The notes under the pieces are model-generated. The model saw only the letters and a program-made list of their open reading frames with translations. It made no database searches and had not been told where the DNA came from. Positions 8,754 to 16,494 of a DNA stretch of 64,000 bases are shown here, in pieces. The position numbers and the translations under genes were made by a program. Source of the stretch: Micromonospora antibiotica (lineage in GTDB: Bacteria; Actinomycetota; Actinomycetes; Mycobacteriales; Micromonosporaceae); contig NZ_JAGFWR010000021.1 in NCBI RefSeq assembly GCF_017599305.1, forward strand, positions 47,394 through 111,393. Reading direction: 5' to 3'. Each line of letters opens with the position of its first letter. Positions within the stretch are counted from its first letter, which is position 1.

Positions 8754-8859
8754 CGGCCGGACCGCCCGGTCACCGGCGGGGTGGCCCGGCCGCCCCGGGA
8801 CCCGTCCGGCGTCGTCGGGGTGGCGTGCCCGCCTGCGGGACTGCCCGTCATCAACGGGC

Positions 8860-9972
8860 TCAGGAACCGTTCTTGAGGAAGTCGGGCACGTCGACGTCGT
8901 CGAAGAGCACCCGGCGCGGCGACTGCTGCGGCGGCATGGTGGCCGGCGCGGTGACCACCGGGGCCTGTGGCGTCGGCTGGTTCTGGTTGCTCTTGCGCGG
9001 CGACTCGGACGCCTTGTACGCCGGCGTACCACCGTCGAAACCGGCGGCGATCACGGTGACCCGCACCTCGTCGCCGAGCGCGTCGTCGATGACCGCACCG
9101 AAGATGATGTTGGCGTCCGGGTGGGCCGCGTCGGTGACCAGCTGCGCGGCGTCGTTGATCTCGAACAGGCCCAGGTCGGAGCCACCGGCGATGGACAACA
9201 GCACGCCCCGCGCACCGTCCATGCTCTGCTCCAGCAGCGGGCTGGAGATGGCCGCCTCGGCCGCCTCCACCGCCCGGTTCTCCCCCCGGGCGCTGCCGAT
9301 GCCCATCAGCGCGCTGCCCGCCCCGCTCATCACGCTCTTGACGTCGGCGAAGTCCAGGTTGATCAGGCCCGGGGTGGTGATCAGGTCGGTGATGCCCTGG
9401 ACACCGGAGAGCAGCACCTGGTCGGCGGTGCGGAAGGCGTCCATCATGCTGATGCCCCGGTCGCCCAGGGCCAGCAGCCGGTCGTTGGGGATGACGATCA
9501 GCGTGTCGCACTGGTTGCGCAGTTCGTCTATTCCCGCCTCGGCCTGCACCTGGCGGCGCTTGCCCTCGAAGGAGAACGGCCGGGTCACCACGCCGATCGT
9601 CAACGCGCCGAGCTTGCGGGCGATGTTGGCCACCACCGGCGCCCCGCCGGTGCCGGTGCCGCCGCCCTCACCGCAGGTGACGAAGACCATGTCGGCGCCC
9701 TTGAGCACCTCCTCGATCTCGTCGCGGTGATCCTCGGCGGCGTTCTTGCCGACGTCCGGGTTGGCGCCCGCGCCGAGTCCCCGGGTCAGCTCCCGGCCGA
9801 CGTCGAGCTTGACGTCGGCGTCACTCATCAGCAGCGCCTGCGCGTCGGTGTTGATCGCGATGAACTCGACGCCCTTGAGCCCAACCTCGATCATCCGGTT
9901 GACGGCGTTGACGCCGCCGCCGCCGATGCCGACGACCTTGATGACCGCCAGGTAGTTGTGCGGAGGTGTCAT
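8860..9972 (-). CDS. ftsZ: Cell division GTPase FtsZ
   Basis: The 370-residue tubulin homologue polymerises into the Z-ring. The nucleotide-binding GIGGGGVNAVN lies at 16-26 and the tubulin signature GGGTGTG at 103-109; the T7 loop NLDFADVKSVM follows near 205. The C-terminal peptide DDVDVPDFLKNGS is the conserved tail that binds SepF and FtsW in actinobacteria. The ATG at 9972 is used because it gives the MTPPHNYLAVIKV N-terminus; the frame extends to 10005 without similarity. A 240-bp gap to ftsQ contains its own promoter and a large palindrome (see that entry), so ftsZ is probably expressed in part independently of the upstream cluster. Confidence 0.98.
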   Translation of the reverse strand: MTPPHNYLAVIKVVGIGGGGVNAVNRMIEVGLKGVEFIAINTDAQALLMSDADVKLDVGRELTRGLGAGANPDVGKNAAEDHRDEIEEVLKGADMVFVTCGEGGGTGTGGAPVVANIARKLGALTIGVVTRPFSFEGKRRQVQAEAGIDELRNQCDTLIVIPNDRLLALGDRGISMMDAFRTADQVLLSGVQGITDLITTPGLINLDFADVKSVMSGAGSALMGIGSARGENRAVEAAEAAISSPLLEQSMDGARGVLLSIAGGSDLGLFEINDAAQLVTDAAHPDANIIFGAVIDDALGDEVRVTVIAAGFDGGTPAYKASESPRKSNQNQPTPQAPVVTAPATMPPQQSPRRVLFDDVDVPDFLKNGS

Positions 9973-10055
9973 CTCCGGTCCTTTCCGTTCGAGATTGGCT
10001 CGCACCGCCCCGGTACGGCGTGGCTCAGACCGGTGGTCGGCGAGCTGTCACCAGC

Positions 10056-10119
10056 GAGGATCAGAGGTGAACTCTAACCCTCTACTAGAGGGTTAGAGTT
10101 ATGTCAACCACTGATCCTC
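10056..10119 (-). promoter_or_regulatory. ftsZ promoter overlaid by nested palindrome
   Basis: On the minus strand a consensus -35 TTGACA (10107-10102) is followed by a 17-bp spacer and a -10-like TAGAGG (10084-10079), about 100 nt before the ftsZ ATG. A perfect 15-bp inverted repeat (AACTCTAACCCTCTA at 10070-10084, its complement at 10086-10100, one centre base) covers the spacer and -10. A second inverted repeat, GAGGATCAG (10056-10064) and CTGATCCTC (10111-10119), brackets it. The position argues for an operator; an RNA hairpin is the alternative. No regulator was recognised from the motif. Confidence 0.7.
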
Positions 10120-10169
10120 TTCGGGGCAACGTAAGCGCCCCCACGCCGAGAGCCAAGGACCCCACCGGC

Positions 10170-10207
10170 GTGTCGCCGTCGCGAGAGTAACGACTCACGT
10201 TCGACAC
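10170..10207 (-). promoter_or_regulatory. Two GACAC (WhiA-type) motifs upstream of ftsZ
   Basis: GACAC occurs at 10203-10207 on the plus strand (as TTCGACACG) and at 10170-10174 on the minus strand. WhiA, the sporulation regulator of actinobacteria, recognises GACAC at division-gene promoters including ftsZ and ftsW in Streptomyces. A 5-bp motif is weak by itself; support comes from the same TTCGACACG string occurring upstream of ftsW (15240-15244). Confidence 0.35.
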
Positions 10208-10212
10208 GGGCC

Positions 10213-11031
10213 TCACCGGAAGGTCACCACGTCAGGAGCGCTCACGTCGATCGTGTCGGCCTTACGACCCAGCAACGCCGTCGCCACCCGCGCCTTCTCC
10301 TCGCCCCGGGTCGCGTCGCCCCAGACCACCGTCCGCTCGTCACGCAGGGTCAGCCCGATCCGGGCCAACCCCTCGACGGTCACCTCGACCAGAGCGGCCC
10401 GCAACGCCGGGGTGAGCACGGTCAGCACCTGCAACGCCGCCCGGGTGCCCGGATCGTCCGGCCCCGGATCGGCCAGCCGCACCAGCGGCAACCCCGCCGG
10501 GGGCCGGGGCACCGTCCGGAACACCACCCCGCTGCGGTCCAGCACCACGAACTGGTCGTCCCGGGGCACCACCGCCACCCCGGTCCGCTCCACCACCGTC
10601 ACCACCAGGGTGTCCGGCCAGTCCCGGCGTACGGTGGCCCGCTCGACGGGGGCCAACCCGCCGATCCGCCGGGCCGTCGCGGCCAGGTCCACCCGGGCCA
10701 GCGGCGCCCCGTCCGGCACCGCCGCCGCGTCGCGCACCTCGACCGGGGTGACCAGCCGGGCCCCCTCCACCCGGACCTCGCGCACCCCGAACAGGCCGGA
10801 GCCGAGCATCGCCCAGGCCACCAGGCCGGCCAGCACCAGCACCCCGGCGACCACCGCCCAGGGCAGGGCGGCCCGCATCCGCCGCTGCCGGGCCCGCGCC
10901 ATGAACCGCCGGGTGGACGGCGGGACCGCATCGCTACCGGCCCGCACGAGCTGCCAACGCCGTGCCGGACCACGCCGGGAACCACCACCGTCCGCGCCCG
11001 CGGGACGGCCCCGCGCCGGCCCCGGACTCAT
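10213..11031 (-). CDS. ftsQ: Divisome protein FtsQ
   Basis: The 272-residue bitopic protein has a basic, Pro/Arg/Gly-rich cytoplasmic N-terminus (1-55), one membrane helix (about 56-76) and an extracytoplasmic POTRA domain starting VREVRVEGARLVTPVEV (about 83-99). The FtsQ domain continues with RRDWPDTLVVTVVERTGVAVV. It links cytoplasmic and periplasmic divisome parts. Its start overlaps the murC stop by 4 nt (ATGA), which supports this start and coupling with murC. The 240-bp gap after it contains the separate ftsZ promoter. Confidence 0.95.
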   Translation of the reverse strand: MSPGPARGRPAGADGGGSRRGPARRWQLVRAGSDAVPPSTRRFMARARQRRMRAALPWAVVAGVLVLAGLVAWAMLGSGLFGVREVRVEGARLVTPVEVRDAAAVPDGAPLARVDLAATARRIGGLAPVERATVRRDWPDTLVVTVVERTGVAVVPRDDQFVVLDRSGVVFRTVPRPPAGLPLVRLADPGPDDPGTRAALQVLTVLTPALRAALVEVTVEGLARIGLTLRDERTVVWGDATRGEEKARVATALLGRKADTIDVSAPDVVTFR

Positions 11032-12518
11032 CCGGTGGTGGAGACCGTGCCGTCCGGGCCGACGACCGGGCCCGGGGCGACCGGTTCGGCGACCCCGCCG
11101 GCCCGGACGGTCAACGCGTCGAGCAGCTGGTCGCCCAGCAGGGAGATCGGCGGGGCACCCATCGTCACCACCACGTCACCGGGGCGGGCCCGCCGGGCCA
11201 CCTCCACCGGCGCGTCGTCGAACGAGTCCACGAAGACCTTGTGCGCGGCGTCCAACGGCACCGCCGCCAGCAACGCCGCCGACCCCTCGCCCGGCTGCCG
11301 CAGCTCACCGGGGCCGAAGACCTCCAGCAGCACCAGCTCGTCGGCGATGCCCAGGGCGGCGGCGATCTCCGCCTGGAGGTCCCGGGTGCGGTAGAGCCGG
11401 TACGGCTGGAACACCACGATCAGCCGGCCGTCACCGGCGACCTCGCGCAGCGTCTGCAGGGCCAGGGTCATCGAGGTCGGGTGGTAGGCGTACTCGTCGT
11501 AGACCAGCACACCGTCGGCGACGCCCTTGCGTTCGAAACGGCGGCGTACCCCCGGGAACGCGGCCAGCGCCGCCTCCGCCGCCGCCACCGGCAGGCCGAG
11601 CAGGTGGGCGGCGAGCACCGCCGCAGCACTGTTGAGCCCCATGTGCCGCCCCGGCACCGGCAGCCGGATCTCGCCCAACGACCGGCCGTCGAGCGCGGCC
11701 AGGTACCGCACCCCCTGGGCGGACGAGGCCATCTCGGACAACCGCAGGTCGGCGTCGGCCGCCTCGCCGTACGTCCAGACCCGCCGCCCCTCGGCGCGCA
11801 GCGTCTCGGCCAACCGCCGGCCGCCCGGGTCGTCGGCGCAGGTGATGACGAACCCGGCCGGGTCGGTGAGCCGGGCGAACTCGGCGAACGCCGCCTCCAG
11901 GGTGGCCAGGTCGCCGTAGGTGTTCAGGTGGTCGGCCTCGACGTTGGTGATGATCGACACGTACGGGCGGTAGATCAGGAACGACCTGTCGCTCTCGTCC
12001 GCCTCGACCACGAAGTGCTCGCCGGTGCCGTGGTGCGCGCCCGAGCCGACCTCGGAGATCTCCCCGCCGATGACGAAGGACGGGTCGACGCCGGCCTGCT
12101 GGAGCACCATGGTCACCATCGAGGTGGTGGTGGTCTTGCCGTGGGTGCCGGCCACCGCGACGGTACGCCGGCCGGTCATCGCCGCCGCCAGCGCCTCGGA
12201 GCGGTGCAGCACCCGCAGCCCGCGCCGCCGCGCCTCGACCATCTCCAGGTGGTCCTGCGGAATCGCCGAGGAGTAGACCACGGTGTCCACCCCGTCGAGG
12301 TTGGCCGCCTCGTGGCTCATGTGGATGGTGCCGCCCAGCGCCCGCATCCCGGCCAGCGACGGCCACTCGCGCAGTTCGCTGCCGGAGACCGGCAGGCCCC
12401 GGGTGAGGAAGAGCCGGGCCAGGCCGCTCATGCCGACCCCACCCACCCCGATCAGGTGGATCCGGCCCAGGTCCTCCGCGGTGAGCGTGCCGGCCGGGGT
12501 GAACTGCGCGGTGTTCAT
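11028..12518 (-). CDS. murC: UDP-N-acetylmuramate-L-alanine ligase MurC
   Basis: The 496-residue cytoplasmic ATP-dependent ligase adds the first L-alanine to UDP-MurNAc. It shows the Rossmann motif GVGGVGMSGLA (24-34), the Mur-ligase P-loop GTHGKTTTT (124-132), EADESDRSF, the central ligase motif NVEADHLNTYGD and the C-terminal YDEYAYHPTSM motif. Length is normal for the family. It lies 31 bp after murG and overlaps ftsQ by 4 nt. Confidence 0.97.
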   Translation of the reverse strand: MNTAQFTPAGTLTAEDLGRIHLIGVGGVGMSGLARLFLTRGLPVSGSELREWPSLAGMRALGGTIHMSHEAANLDGVDTVVYSSAIPQDHLEMVEARRRGLRVLHRSEALAAAMTGRRTVAVAGTHGKTTTTSMVTMVLQQAGVDPSFVIGGEISEVGSGAHHGTGEHFVVEADESDRSFLIYRPYVSIITNVEADHLNTYGDLATLEAAFAEFARLTDPAGFVITCADDPGGRRLAETLRAEGRRVWTYGEAADADLRLSEMASSAQGVRYLAALDGRSLGEIRLPVPGRHMGLNSAAAVLAAHLLGLPVAAAEAALAAFPGVRRRFERKGVADGVLVYDEYAYHPTSMTLALQTLREVAGDGRLIVVFQPYRLYRTRDLQAEIAAALGIADELVLLEVFGPGELRQPGEGSAALLAAVPLDAAHKVFVDSFDDAPVEVARRARPGDVVVTMGAPPISLLGDQLLDALTVRAGGVAEPVAPGPVVGPDGTVSTTG

Positions 12519-12549
12519 GCCAGGTACCTTCCCGTCGCGGTGGACCGGC

Positions 12550-13656
12550 TCACCGGGCCACCGCCTCGTAGACGAAGTTGAGCAGGGCCACGTCGCCGTC
12601 GCGGCGGCCGTACGCGGCGGCGGCGTGGCTCATCGCGGACAGCCGCTGCGGGTCGCGCAGCAGGGGCAGCACGGTGCGCTCCAGCCAGTCCGGGGTCAGC
12701 TCGGCGTCGTCGACGAGCAGCCCACCGCCGGCCTCCACCACGGGCAGCGCGTTGCGCTTCTGCTCCTGGTTGGAGTGCGGGTACGGCACGTAGATGGTGG
12801 GCAGCCCGATGGCGGCCACCTCGGCGCAGGTCATCGCCCCGCCCCGGGCCAGCATCAGGTCGGCGGCGGCGTAGCCCAGCTCCATCTCGGACAGGTAGGG
12901 CAGCGCCACGTACGGCACCGGCAGGTCGGTGGGGACCGGCACCGGTTCGTTGCGGGCACCCATCACGTGCAGCACCTGCACCCCGTTGCGGGACAGTTCC
13001 TTGGCCGCGCCGGAGACCGCCAGGTTGATCGACCGGGCACCCTGGGAGCCGCCGGCGACGAAGAGCACCGGCAGGTCGGGGCGGAGTCCGAAGTGGGCGC
13101 GGGCGGCGGCCCGCATGGCGAAGCGGTCCAGCCCGGCGATGCCCCGGCGCAGCGGCACCCCGACCACCCGGGCGTCGCGCAGCGCCTCCGCCTGGGCCGG
13201 CTGGTGCGGGAATCCGACGGCGATGTTCTTGGTGAACTTCATGCCGAGCCGGTTGGCCACCCCCGGCGGGACGTTCACCTCGTGGATGACGATCGGCATC
13301 TCGCGCCGCCACGCGGCCAGGTAGCCGGGGACGGAGACGTACCCGCCGAAGCCGACGACCACGTCGGCGGCGACCTCGTCGATCACCTTGCCGGCGGCGC
13401 GGGCCGCCTTCCACATCCGGTCCGGGGTGCGCACCAGCCCCATGTTGACCGAGCGGGGCAGCTGGTAGGCGGGGATCTGCCGCAGGTCGTAGCCGGCCGG
13501 CGGGATCAGCTCGTTCTCCAGGCCCTTGGGGGTGCCGAGGCAGGTGATCCGGACGCCCGGGTCGTGTCGGCGCAGGCAGTCGGCGAAGGCGAGCAGCGGG
13601 TAGATGTGCCCACCGGTGCCCCCTCCACAGAGCACCACCGAACGCAGCGGACCCAT
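12550..13656 (-). CDS. murG: UDP-GlcNAc transferase MurG (lipid II synthase)
   Basis: This 368-residue GT-B glycosyltransferase adds GlcNAc to lipid I on the cytoplasmic membrane face. The donor/acceptor loop GGGTGGHIYPLLA is near the N-terminus (11-23), and GGSQGARSIN (second G-loop) and the GLPTIYVPYPHSNQEQKRNA motif mark the C-terminal domain. The ATG at 13656 shares one base with the ftsW stop (TGATG), so ftsW and murG are translationally coupled. The same frame extends far upstream antisense-like through ftsW, which is rejected. Confidence 0.97.
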   Translation of the reverse strand: MGPLRSVVLCGGGTGGHIYPLLAFADCLRRHDPGVRITCLGTPKGLENELIPPAGYDLRQIPAYQLPRSVNMGLVRTPDRMWKAARAAGKVIDEVAADVVVGFGGYVSVPGYLAAWRREMPIVIHEVNVPPGVANRLGMKFTKNIAVGFPHQPAQAEALRDARVVGVPLRRGIAGLDRFAMRAAARAHFGLRPDLPVLFVAGGSQGARSINLAVSGAAKELSRNGVQVLHVMGARNEPVPVPTDLPVPYVALPYLSEMELGYAAADLMLARGGAMTCAEVAAIGLPTIYVPYPHSNQEQKRNALPVVEAGGGLLVDDAELTPDWLERTVLPLLRDPQRLSAMSHAAAAYGRRDGDVALLNFVYEAVAR

Positions 13657-15185
13657 CAGCGTCTCCTCTCGCTCGCCGGCCCGCCGCGGGTCCGGTCCTG
13701 CCGGACGCCGCGCGGTACGGCCTGATCGTCGGGTCGCCGCCCGCGCGCCCGGGGTACGGACCCCGGGGCAGCCGGTGGCGACGCCGGTCGGCTCCGCGCA
13801 CCGGGAAGCGGCGGCAACGGGGCCCAGACTAGTCGGACCCATCGGGCGGGCGGACGGGCGTGCAGGGCTCGGGCGGCGTCGGGTTCGGCGCGGGCGAAGG
13901 AGGCGAGCATGCCGACCGCGGCCAGGGTGACGACCAGGGCGCTGCCGCCGTCGGAGATGAACGGCAGCGGCACCCCGGTCAGCGGCAGCAGCTTGGTCAC
14001 CCCACCGATGTTGATCACGGCCTGGCCGGTCAGCCAGGCGGTGACGGCGGTGGCGGCGAGCCGGCGGAACGGGTCGGCGACCCGGCGGGCGATCCGCAGC
14101 CCGGTGTAGGCCAGCACGGCGAAGAGCACCAGGATGACGGTGCAGCCGACCACGCCCAGCTCCTCGGCGATGACGGCGAAGATGAAGTCGTTGTGGGCGG
14201 CCGGCAGCCAGCCGAACTTGAGGCTGCTCTTGCCCAGCCCGACGCCGAACCAGCCGCCGTGTTCGATGGCGTTGCGGGCCTGGACCATCTGCCAGCAGGC
14301 GTCCTCGACGCACTTGGCCGGGTCGGGCGTGTCGAGGAACGAGGTGAGCCGGGCCAGCCGGTAGTTCTCCTGGCCACGCGCCCCGGAGCCGGCGCCGAGG
14401 GAGGCCACCGCGACGAGCAGGCCGACGCCGGCCAGGCCGACGGCGGAGAGGGCGGCGAAGACCCGCAGCCGCACCCCGGCCGCCCAGAGCAGCCCGACCA
14501 CGATGGCCAGCAGGCAGAGCATGCTGCCCAGGTCGTTGTAGCCGACCAGCACGAAGAGCAGGCCGACGACGGGGAACAGCGGGGTGGCCAACTCCTTCCA
14601 CCAGCCCAGCGCGGCGCCCTTGCGGGCCACCACGTGCGCGCCCCACAGCACCAGCGCCAGTTTGGCCAGCTCGGCGGGCTGCACCTGGATCGGCCCGAGA
14701 TAGAGCCAGAGCAGGTTGGCCTGCAGCGGCCCCAGCGACTTCAGCCCGAACAGCGCGTTGAGCGCCACCAGCAGGTTGAGCACCAGCAGCAGCACCACGG
14801 CCCCGCCGAGCAGCGGCCGGCCCAGCGAGCGGAAGGTGCTGGCCGGCAGCCGCTGGCAGGCCCAGAACGCGACGATGCCGATCACCGCGAAGATGGCCTG
14901 TTTGGTCACCGAGGCGGCGGCGTCGCCGGCCTCGGCGTAGTCGCGCACGCTTGTCGCCGAGAAGACCATGGTCAGGCCGATCAGCAGCAGCAGGCCGGCG
15001 CTGGACAGCAGCAGGTAGTAGGAGGCCAGCGGGCGGGCCAGCAGGCCGCGCAGCGCCGCCAGGCCGCCGGCCGGTCCCAGCCCGGACAGCACCGGGGGCG
15101 GATCGGCGGTACGCCCCGCGCCCGCGACCCGCCGTGGCTGGGTCTGCGCCGTCGTGCCGGTGCTGGTGCCTCGGTCCTCCCCCAC
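13656..15185 (-). CDS. ftsW: SEDS-family septal peptidoglycan polymerase FtsW
   Basis: The 509-residue protein has about ten membrane helices between residues 50 and 430. SEDS signatures present are QPAELAKLALVLWGAH, the large loop with NAIEHGGWFGVGLGKSSLKFGWLP split across the extracytoplasmic region, and the conserved PLPFISDGGSALV near 405. With FtsI it polymerises septal glycan. The C-terminal tail (about 430-509) is Pro/Arg-rich, the region that contacts FtsZ in mycobacteria. Unlike most clusters, murD does not precede it; a 172-bp gap with a hairpin and a GACAC box separates it from mraY, suggesting its own promoter. Confidence 0.96.
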   Translation of the reverse strand: MGEDRGTSTGTTAQTQPRRVAGAGRTADPPPVLSGLGPAGGLAALRGLLARPLASYYLLLSSAGLLLLIGLTMVFSATSVRDYAEAGDAAASVTKQAIFAVIGIVAFWACQRLPASTFRSLGRPLLGGAVVLLLVLNLLVALNALFGLKSLGPLQANLLWLYLGPIQVQPAELAKLALVLWGAHVVARKGAALGWWKELATPLFPVVGLLFVLVGYNDLGSMLCLLAIVVGLLWAAGVRLRVFAALSAVGLAGVGLLVAVASLGAGSGARGQENYRLARLTSFLDTPDPAKCVEDACWQMVQARNAIEHGGWFGVGLGKSSLKFGWLPAAHNDFIFAVIAEELGVVGCTVILVLFAVLAYTGLRIARRVADPFRRLAATAVTAWLTGQAVINIGGVTKLLPLTGVPLPFISDGGSALVVTLAAVGMLASFARAEPDAARALHARPPARWVRLVWAPLPPLPGARSRPASPPAAPGSVPRARGRRPDDQAVPRGVRQDRTRGGPASERRR

Positions 15186-15239
15186 CCGCCCATCATCGCC
15201 GCTGCGGGCGGCCGGTTCCGGCCGTTCCCCCCGGTCGGC

Positions 15240-15244
15240 GTGTC
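15240..15244 (-). promoter_or_regulatory. GACAC (WhiA-type) motif upstream of ftsW
   Basis: The minus strand reads TTTCGACACGCC here, 55 bp upstream of the ftsW start. WhiA is known to act at ftsW promoters in Streptomyces through GACAC. Its presence between the mraY-side hairpin and ftsW fits an ftsW-specific promoter. Single short motif, hence modest confidence. Confidence 0.35.
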
Positions 15245-15253
15245 GAAATGCGC

Positions 15254-15287
15254 GACGGGGGCCCCTCCGGTAGGAGGAACCCCCGTC
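15254..15287 (-). terminator. Hairpin between mraY and ftsW
   Basis: GACGGGGG (15254-15261) pairs with CCCCCGTC (15280-15287), and CCTCC (15264-15268) pairs with GGAGG (15273-15277) around a 4-nt loop, with a 2x2 internal loop. A second palindrome, GGGCCGGTACCGGCCC at 15333-15348, lies just after the mraY stop. Together they would limit read-through from mraY to ftsW, which is unusual inside a dcw operon. Confidence 0.65.
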
Positions 15288-15357
15288 CGCCGGTGGTCCG
15301 GCGGCGGCCCGGCGCGGACGGAACCGGCGCGCGGGCCGGTACCGGCCCGGAACGCGA

Positions 15358-16494
15358 TCAGCCCATGCTGGCGAGGAAGTCGCTGTAGAACAGGCCCAGC
15401 GCGATGGCCACCCCGATGCCCGCGATGATCCAGAACCGGACCACGATGTTGACCTCGCTCCAGCCGGCCAACTCGAAGTGGTGCTGCAGCGGGGACATCC
15501 GGAACACCCGCTTGCCGGTGGTGCGGAACGAGATGATCTGGATCACCACGGACATCGTGATGATCACGAACAGCCCGCCGAGGATCGGCAGCAGCAGCAC
15601 GGTACGGGTGGACATCGCCATCCCGGCGATCAGCCCGCCCAGGCCCAGCGCGCCGGTGTCGCCCATGAAGATCCGGGCCGGCGAGGTGTTCCACCACAGG
15701 AAGCCCACGCACGCCCCGGCCGCCGCCCCGGCGATCAGCGCGATCTCCAACGGGTCCCGGACGGCATAGCAGTAGTTGTCCGGGTTGGCGGTGTACGTCG
15801 GGTCGGCGCACCAGTGCCGGTACTGCCAGAACGCGATCAGCGCGTACGCGGCCAGCACCATCACCGAGGCGCCGGTGGCCAGCCCGTCCAGCCCATCGGT
15901 GAGGTTGACCCCGTTGGTCGCCGCCATCACCACCATGATGATCACGATCACCGAGGCGACCTTGCCGATCTCCAGGGCCGGGATGTCCCGGATGAAGCTC
16001 AGCGTGGTGCTGCCCACGGTCTCGGTGTTGGTCGTCGCGCCGCTGGCGTCGGTCATGCTGCTCGGGAAGTACAGCGCGACCACCCCGAAGACCGCGCCGA
16101 CCAGGATCTGCCCGAACAGCTTGCCGCGCTTGTTGAGCCCGCCGCTGTGCCGCTTGCGCACCTTGAGGAAGTCGTCGATGAAGCCGACCGCGCCGGAGAA
16201 GACCATCAGCCCCAGCAGCACCAGGGCGGTGATGGTCGGCTCGACCTGGGCGATCTGCGCGTCCGGCAGGGTGGTCAGGGCGAGGTGGCCGGCGACGTAC
16301 GCGATGACCGTGGCCAGGATGAACACCACGCCGCCCATCGTCGGCGTGCCCTTCTTGCCCTCGTTGCTGGCCAGCCCGAGGTTCGATCGGATCGGCTGGC
16401 CGGCCTTGAGCCGGGCGAACACCTTGATCGCCAGCGGGGTGGCCAGCAGCGACACCAGGAACGCCACGCCGATGGCGACGATGACCGCCCTCAC
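15358..16494 (-). CDS. mraY: Phospho-MurNAc-pentapeptide translocase MraY
   Basis: The 378-residue enzyme has about ten membrane helices and transfers phospho-MurNAc-pentapeptide to undecaprenyl phosphate, forming lipid I. Visible motifs are KKGTPTMGG near 48-56, the Mg-binding VGFIDDFLK, and NLTDGLDGLA with its catalytic Asp region, plus HHFELAGWSE near the C-terminus. Its start overlaps the murF stop by 4 nt. It is followed by two hairpins instead of murD. Confidence 0.97.
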   Translation of the reverse strand: MRAVIVAIGVAFLVSLLATPLAIKVFARLKAGQPIRSNLGLASNEGKKGTPTMGGVVFILATVIAYVAGHLALTTLPDAQIAQVEPTITALVLLGLMVFSGAVGFIDDFLKVRKRHSGGLNKRGKLFGQILVGAVFGVVALYFPSSMTDASGATTNTETVGSTTLSFIRDIPALEIGKVASVIVIIMVVMAATNGVNLTDGLDGLATGASVMVLAAYALIAFWQYRHWCADPTYTANPDNYCYAVRDPLEIALIAGAAAGACVGFLWWNTSPARIFMGDTGALGLGGLIAGMAMSTRTVLLLPILGGLFVIITMSVVIQIISFRTTGKRVFRMSPLQHHFELAGWSEVNIVVRFWIIAGIGVAIALGLFYSDFLASMG

